NCBI GenBank assembly: GCA_009823505.1
Contig: VZQC01001008.1
Coordinates: 2,691,874-2,755,873 of the forward strand
Source of the DNA: Rhizomys pruinosus
Taxonomy: Eukaryota; Chordata; Mammalia; Rodentia; Spalacidae
DNA: 64,000 nt
Reading direction: 5' to 3'
The notes below the pieces were generated by a model that saw only the letters and a program-made list of their open reading frames with translations, did not search any database and was not told where the DNA came from. Below, piece by piece: positions 60,923 to 64,000 of the stretch (the first letter of the stretch is position 1; each line of letters begins with the position of its first letter). The translations under genes and the position numbers were made by a program.

Positions 60923-61045
60923 TTTTTTTTTTGAGACAGGGTCTCCCTATAGCCCCAGCTGTCCTGGAACTCACTCTGTAGATCAGGCTGGCCTTGAACT
61001 CACCTCGTGTGGTGGGTTTAAAGTTGTGGGCCACCATGCCCGGCC
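60923..61045 (-). repeat. B1 SINE
   Basis: Reverse B1 with an internal deletion between TTGAACTCAC and CTCGTGTGG. It lies between two minisatellites. Confidence 0.92.
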
Positions 61046-61317
61046 TCTCCTTCATTCTTATTGATGGTGAAGTCACTGGGTCATTCTGATAGGAGACATA
61101 GAGGTGGAACAAGGTAATGAGATAGTTTCAAAGACAATGGAAGCAGTCTGCTGTGCTCAGGAATCTAGCAGGTAGCCAAGAGGAGCACAGGATCTTCCAT
61201 GGAGGAAGGGAAGTGGGAGCATAAGTGGGCAGAAGGAGCTCCTCCATGTCTCAGTGCTGAGATTGGAAGCCTGGGAGAGGGGAGCCCTCCATGTGGACAG
61301 GGGGATACAGCAGGTGG

Positions 61318-62945
61318 ACTGAAGAGTCTGGGCATGGGGAGGACAAGGAGACAGCAGGTGTGGAGAAGAGCCGGCATGGGGAGGACGGGGAGACAGCAGG
61401 TGTGGAGAAGAGTCGGCATGAGGAGGACAGGAAGACAGCAGGTGGGGAGGAGAGTCTGGGCATGGGGAGGACGGAGAGACAGCAGGTGGGGAGAAGAGTC
61501 TGGGCATGGGGAGGACGAGGAGACAGCACGTGGGGAGGAGAATCTGGGCATGGGGAGGATGGGGAGACAGCACGTGGGGAGAAGAGTCTGGGCATGGGGA
61601 GGACGGGGAGACTACAGGTGGGGAGGAGAGTCTGGGCATGGGGAGGATGGGAGACAGCAGGTGGGGAGGAGTCTGGGCATGGGGAGGATGGGGAGACAGC
61701 ACGTGGGGAGAAGAGTCTGGGCATGGGGAGGACGGTGAGACAACAGGTGGGGAGAAGAGTCTGGGCATGGGGAGGACGGGGAGACTACAGGTGGGGAGGA
61801 GAGTCTGGGCATGGGGAGGACGGGAGACAGCAGGTGTGGAGAAGAGTCTGGGCATGGGGAGGATGGGGAGACAGCAGGTGGGGAGAAGAGTGGGCATGGG
61901 GAGGATGGGGAGACAGCAGGTGTGGAGAAGAGTCTGGGCATGGGGAGGACGGGGAGACTTCAGGTGGGGAGGAGAGTCTGGGCATGGGGAGGATGGGGAG
62001 ACAGCAGGTGAGGAGGAGAGTCTGGGCATGGGGAGGATGGGGAGACAGCAGGTGGGGAGGAGAGTCTGGGCATGGGGAGGATGGGGAGACAGCAGGTGGG
62101 GAGGAGAGTCTGGGCATGGGGAGGATGGGGAGACAGCAGGTGAGAAGAGTCTGGGCATGGGGAGGATCGGGAGACAGCAGGTGAGGAGAAGAGTCTGGGC
62201 ATGGGGAGGATGGGGAGACAGCAGGTGAGGAGAAGAGTCTGGGCATGGGGAGGATCGGGAGACAGCAGGTGAGGAGAAGAGTCTGGGCATGGGGAGGATG
62301 GGGAGACAGCAGGTGGGGAGGAGAGTCTGGGCATGGGGAGGACGGGAGACAGCAGGTGTGGAGGAGAGTCTGGGCATGGGGAGGACAGGGAGACAGCAGG
62401 TGGGGAGGAAAGTCTGGGCATGGGGAGGATGGGGAGACAGCAGGTGAGGAGAAGAATCTGGGCATGGGGAGGATCGGGAGACAGCAGGTGGGAGGAGAGT
62501 CTGGGCATGGGGAGGATCGGGAGACAGCAGGTGGGGAGGAGAGTCTGGGCATGGGGAGGACGGAAGACAGAAGGTGTGGAGGAGAGTCTGGGCATGGGGA
62601 GGACAGGGAGACAGCAGATGGGGAGGAGAGTCTGGGCATGGGGAGGATGGGGAGACAGCAGGTGTGGAGAAGAGTCTGGGCATGGGGAGGACAGGGAGAC
62701 AGCAGGTGGGGAGGAGAGTCTGGGCATGGGGAGGATGGGGAGACAGCAGGTGAGGAGAAGAGTCTGGGCATGGGGAGGATGGGGAGACAGCAGGTGAGGA
62801 GAAGAGTCTGGGCATGGGGAGGATGGGGAGAGAGCAGGTGAGGAGAAGAGTCTGGGCATGGGGAGGACGGAGAGACAGCAGGTGTGGAGAAGAGTCTGGG
62901 CATGGGGAGGACAGGGAGACAGCAGGTGGGGAGGAGAGTGGGCAT
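61318..62945. repeat. 44-bp G-rich minisatellite, ~37 copies
   Basis: Unit TCTGGGCATGGGGAGGATGG followed by GGAGACAGCAGGTGGGGAGG and AGAG; strongly purine-biased on the plus strand. Units differ by A/G and T/G changes and a few 1-3-base deletions. The long open frames on both strands follow from the absence of stop triplets in the unit. Confidence 0.97.
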
Positions 62946-63229
62946 AGGAAAAATAATGCTCTTTCATGTCAGGACTTCTAAATGTCATTAGAAGAAGGTT
63001 TGGTAAGCAGAAGCTGGGGCCTTAGGACAGAGGAGGGAAGAATACTGCCAATATTAGTCCAGGTGATGACAAGGGCTAGCCTAGTGGCAGTGGAGGGAGC
63101 TGGAGTAAAGACTTGGTTCAGGTGGGCGTTTGATTTGTTGTGATGTTGAGTATGAGGTGACTTCTCCTGGCCTGGCGATGGGGAGGGTTGGGAGGGTCTG
63201 CTACCAGATTAGCCTCTAGGCAGGGTTTT
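62946..63229. other. Fan1 intron, unremarkable
   Basis: Nothing recognised. Confidence 0.4.
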
Positions 63230-63456
63230 TGGTTTTGTTTTGTTTTGTTTTGTTCTGTTGTATTTTGTTTTTTGTTTTGTTTTATTTTGTGTGTGTTTTG
63301 TTTATGTTCTGTTGTGTTTAGTTTTCTTTTGTTGTGACAGGGTCTCACTCTGTAGCTCTGGCTTGCCTGGAACTCAGGCTGGCCTCAAACTCAGAGGTCC
63401 ACTTGCCTCTGCCTCCCAAGTGCTGGGATTATAGGCATGTGCCATCACAGCCAGCT
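63230..63456 (-). repeat. (TTTTG)n run and B1 SINE
   Basis: T/G-rich tract (63230-63330) leading into a reverse B1 (63335-63456). Confidence 0.92.
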
Positions 63457-63552
63457 TCTTTTTTGTCTTGTTGAGACAGGGCCTTATGGAACCTGGCTGG
63501 CTTTGAGCATGCTGTATAGCAGAGGACGATGATCTTAAGTTTTTTTTATTGT

Positions 63553-63630
63553 TATATATATATATATATATAAACAAACAAACAAATACCACCACCACTA
63601 CCGCCACACCTCTTGTCTCCCCCGCCCCCC
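63553..63630. repeat. Clustered simple repeats
   Basis: (TA)n, then (CAAA)n, (CCA)n and a C-rich run in under 80 bp. Confidence 0.9.
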
Positions 63631-63649
63631 CCCGGATTTAACCGTGTTC

Positions 63650-64000
63650 AGTCGTTCTTTGACGCAGTCTTTTCTGTTATTCTATTGTTCTTTCCAAATG
63701 CATCACTCCCAACTACTTGGACAAAAGCTCAGGAACTGCACAGAGAAATACAAACTACTAGTAATTGGTCTAGCTAGCATCCACAGATGAGGAATACCAT
63801 TCGTTGTTTGTTTTCCAGGACTGTGTTTTCACTTACATATATAGCTTCTAGTTCCTCCATTTATCTGCAAATTTCATAGAGTCATCTTTACTGCTGCATA
63901 GAACTCCATTGTGTACATGTACACATTCTCTCTACACTCGTCAGTGAGGGGCATTTGGGTTGTTCCAGCTTTTGACTATTGGAACAGAACTGCTAATAAA
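63650..64000 (-). mobile_element. L1 ORF2-region fragment
   Basis: Reads as antisense rodent L1: CATTTATCTGCAAATTTCAT, CTCCATTGTGTACATGTAC, GAGGGGCATTTGGGTTGTTC. Continues past the window edge. Confidence 0.7.

Noticed and set aside
59824..62945. CRISPR-like regular arrays
   Set aside because: The units are contiguous with no unique spacers, and the genome is mammalian.
61157..62988. 552-codon Pro/Ser/His-rich and other frames
   Set aside because: All follow from the 44-bp minisatellite; frames overlap on both strands and shift at every unit deletion.

Overview
The window is nuclear DNA of a myomorph rodent. It is packed with B1 and B2 SINEs, carries ID/B4 and B3 relatives, an ERVK-type LTR and rodent L1 pieces, and holds three split genes with clean GT-AG introns. 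The species cannot be named from sequence alone. The B1 tails and a B2 subfamily with a 17-bp internal duplication differ from my recollection of mouse, rat and Chinese hamster consensus SINEs.

Layout: (1) 1-2243 is error-rich sequence joined by one N to normal sequence; its first ~290 bases are a corrupted second copy of ~5275-5500. (2) 2245-14581 holds the first two of three coding exons of Mcee (methylmalonyl-CoA epimerase) on the minus strand. The third exon is not in the window. (3) 14582-15178 is a CpG-rich bidirectional promoter. (4) 15179-33454 is Mphosph10 (plus strand), the U3 snoRNP/SSU-processome protein. Ten coding exons are visible, and one more must lie in the 926-base N gap at 18000-18925. 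(5) 37850-52573 holds the promoter and first four coding exons of Fan1 (plus strand), encoding residues 1-595 of a ~1,017-residue DNA-repair nuclease. The nuclease domain lies beyond the right edge. (6) 52574-64000 reads as Fan1 intron. It carries an ERVK-type LTR, URR1-like elements and three large minisatellites (18-, 30- and 44-bp units).

The three genes do not form one pathway: Mcee acts in mitochondrial propionate metabolism, Mphosph10 in nucleolar 18S rRNA processing, Fan1 in interstrand-crosslink repair and repeat stability. From memory, the order Fan1-Mphosph10-Mcee is the rodent arrangement seen on mouse chromosome 7.

I found no undescribed biological system that the sequence supports. 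The most useful observations are a retrocopy fragment that looks like Cep15 (C3orf14 homologue) in a Mphosph10 intron, the B2 subfamily with internal duplication, a 1.3-kb insertion with a perfect 15-bp target-site duplication, a minisatellite with a 150-bp higher-order period, and three assembly defects that affect gene models.
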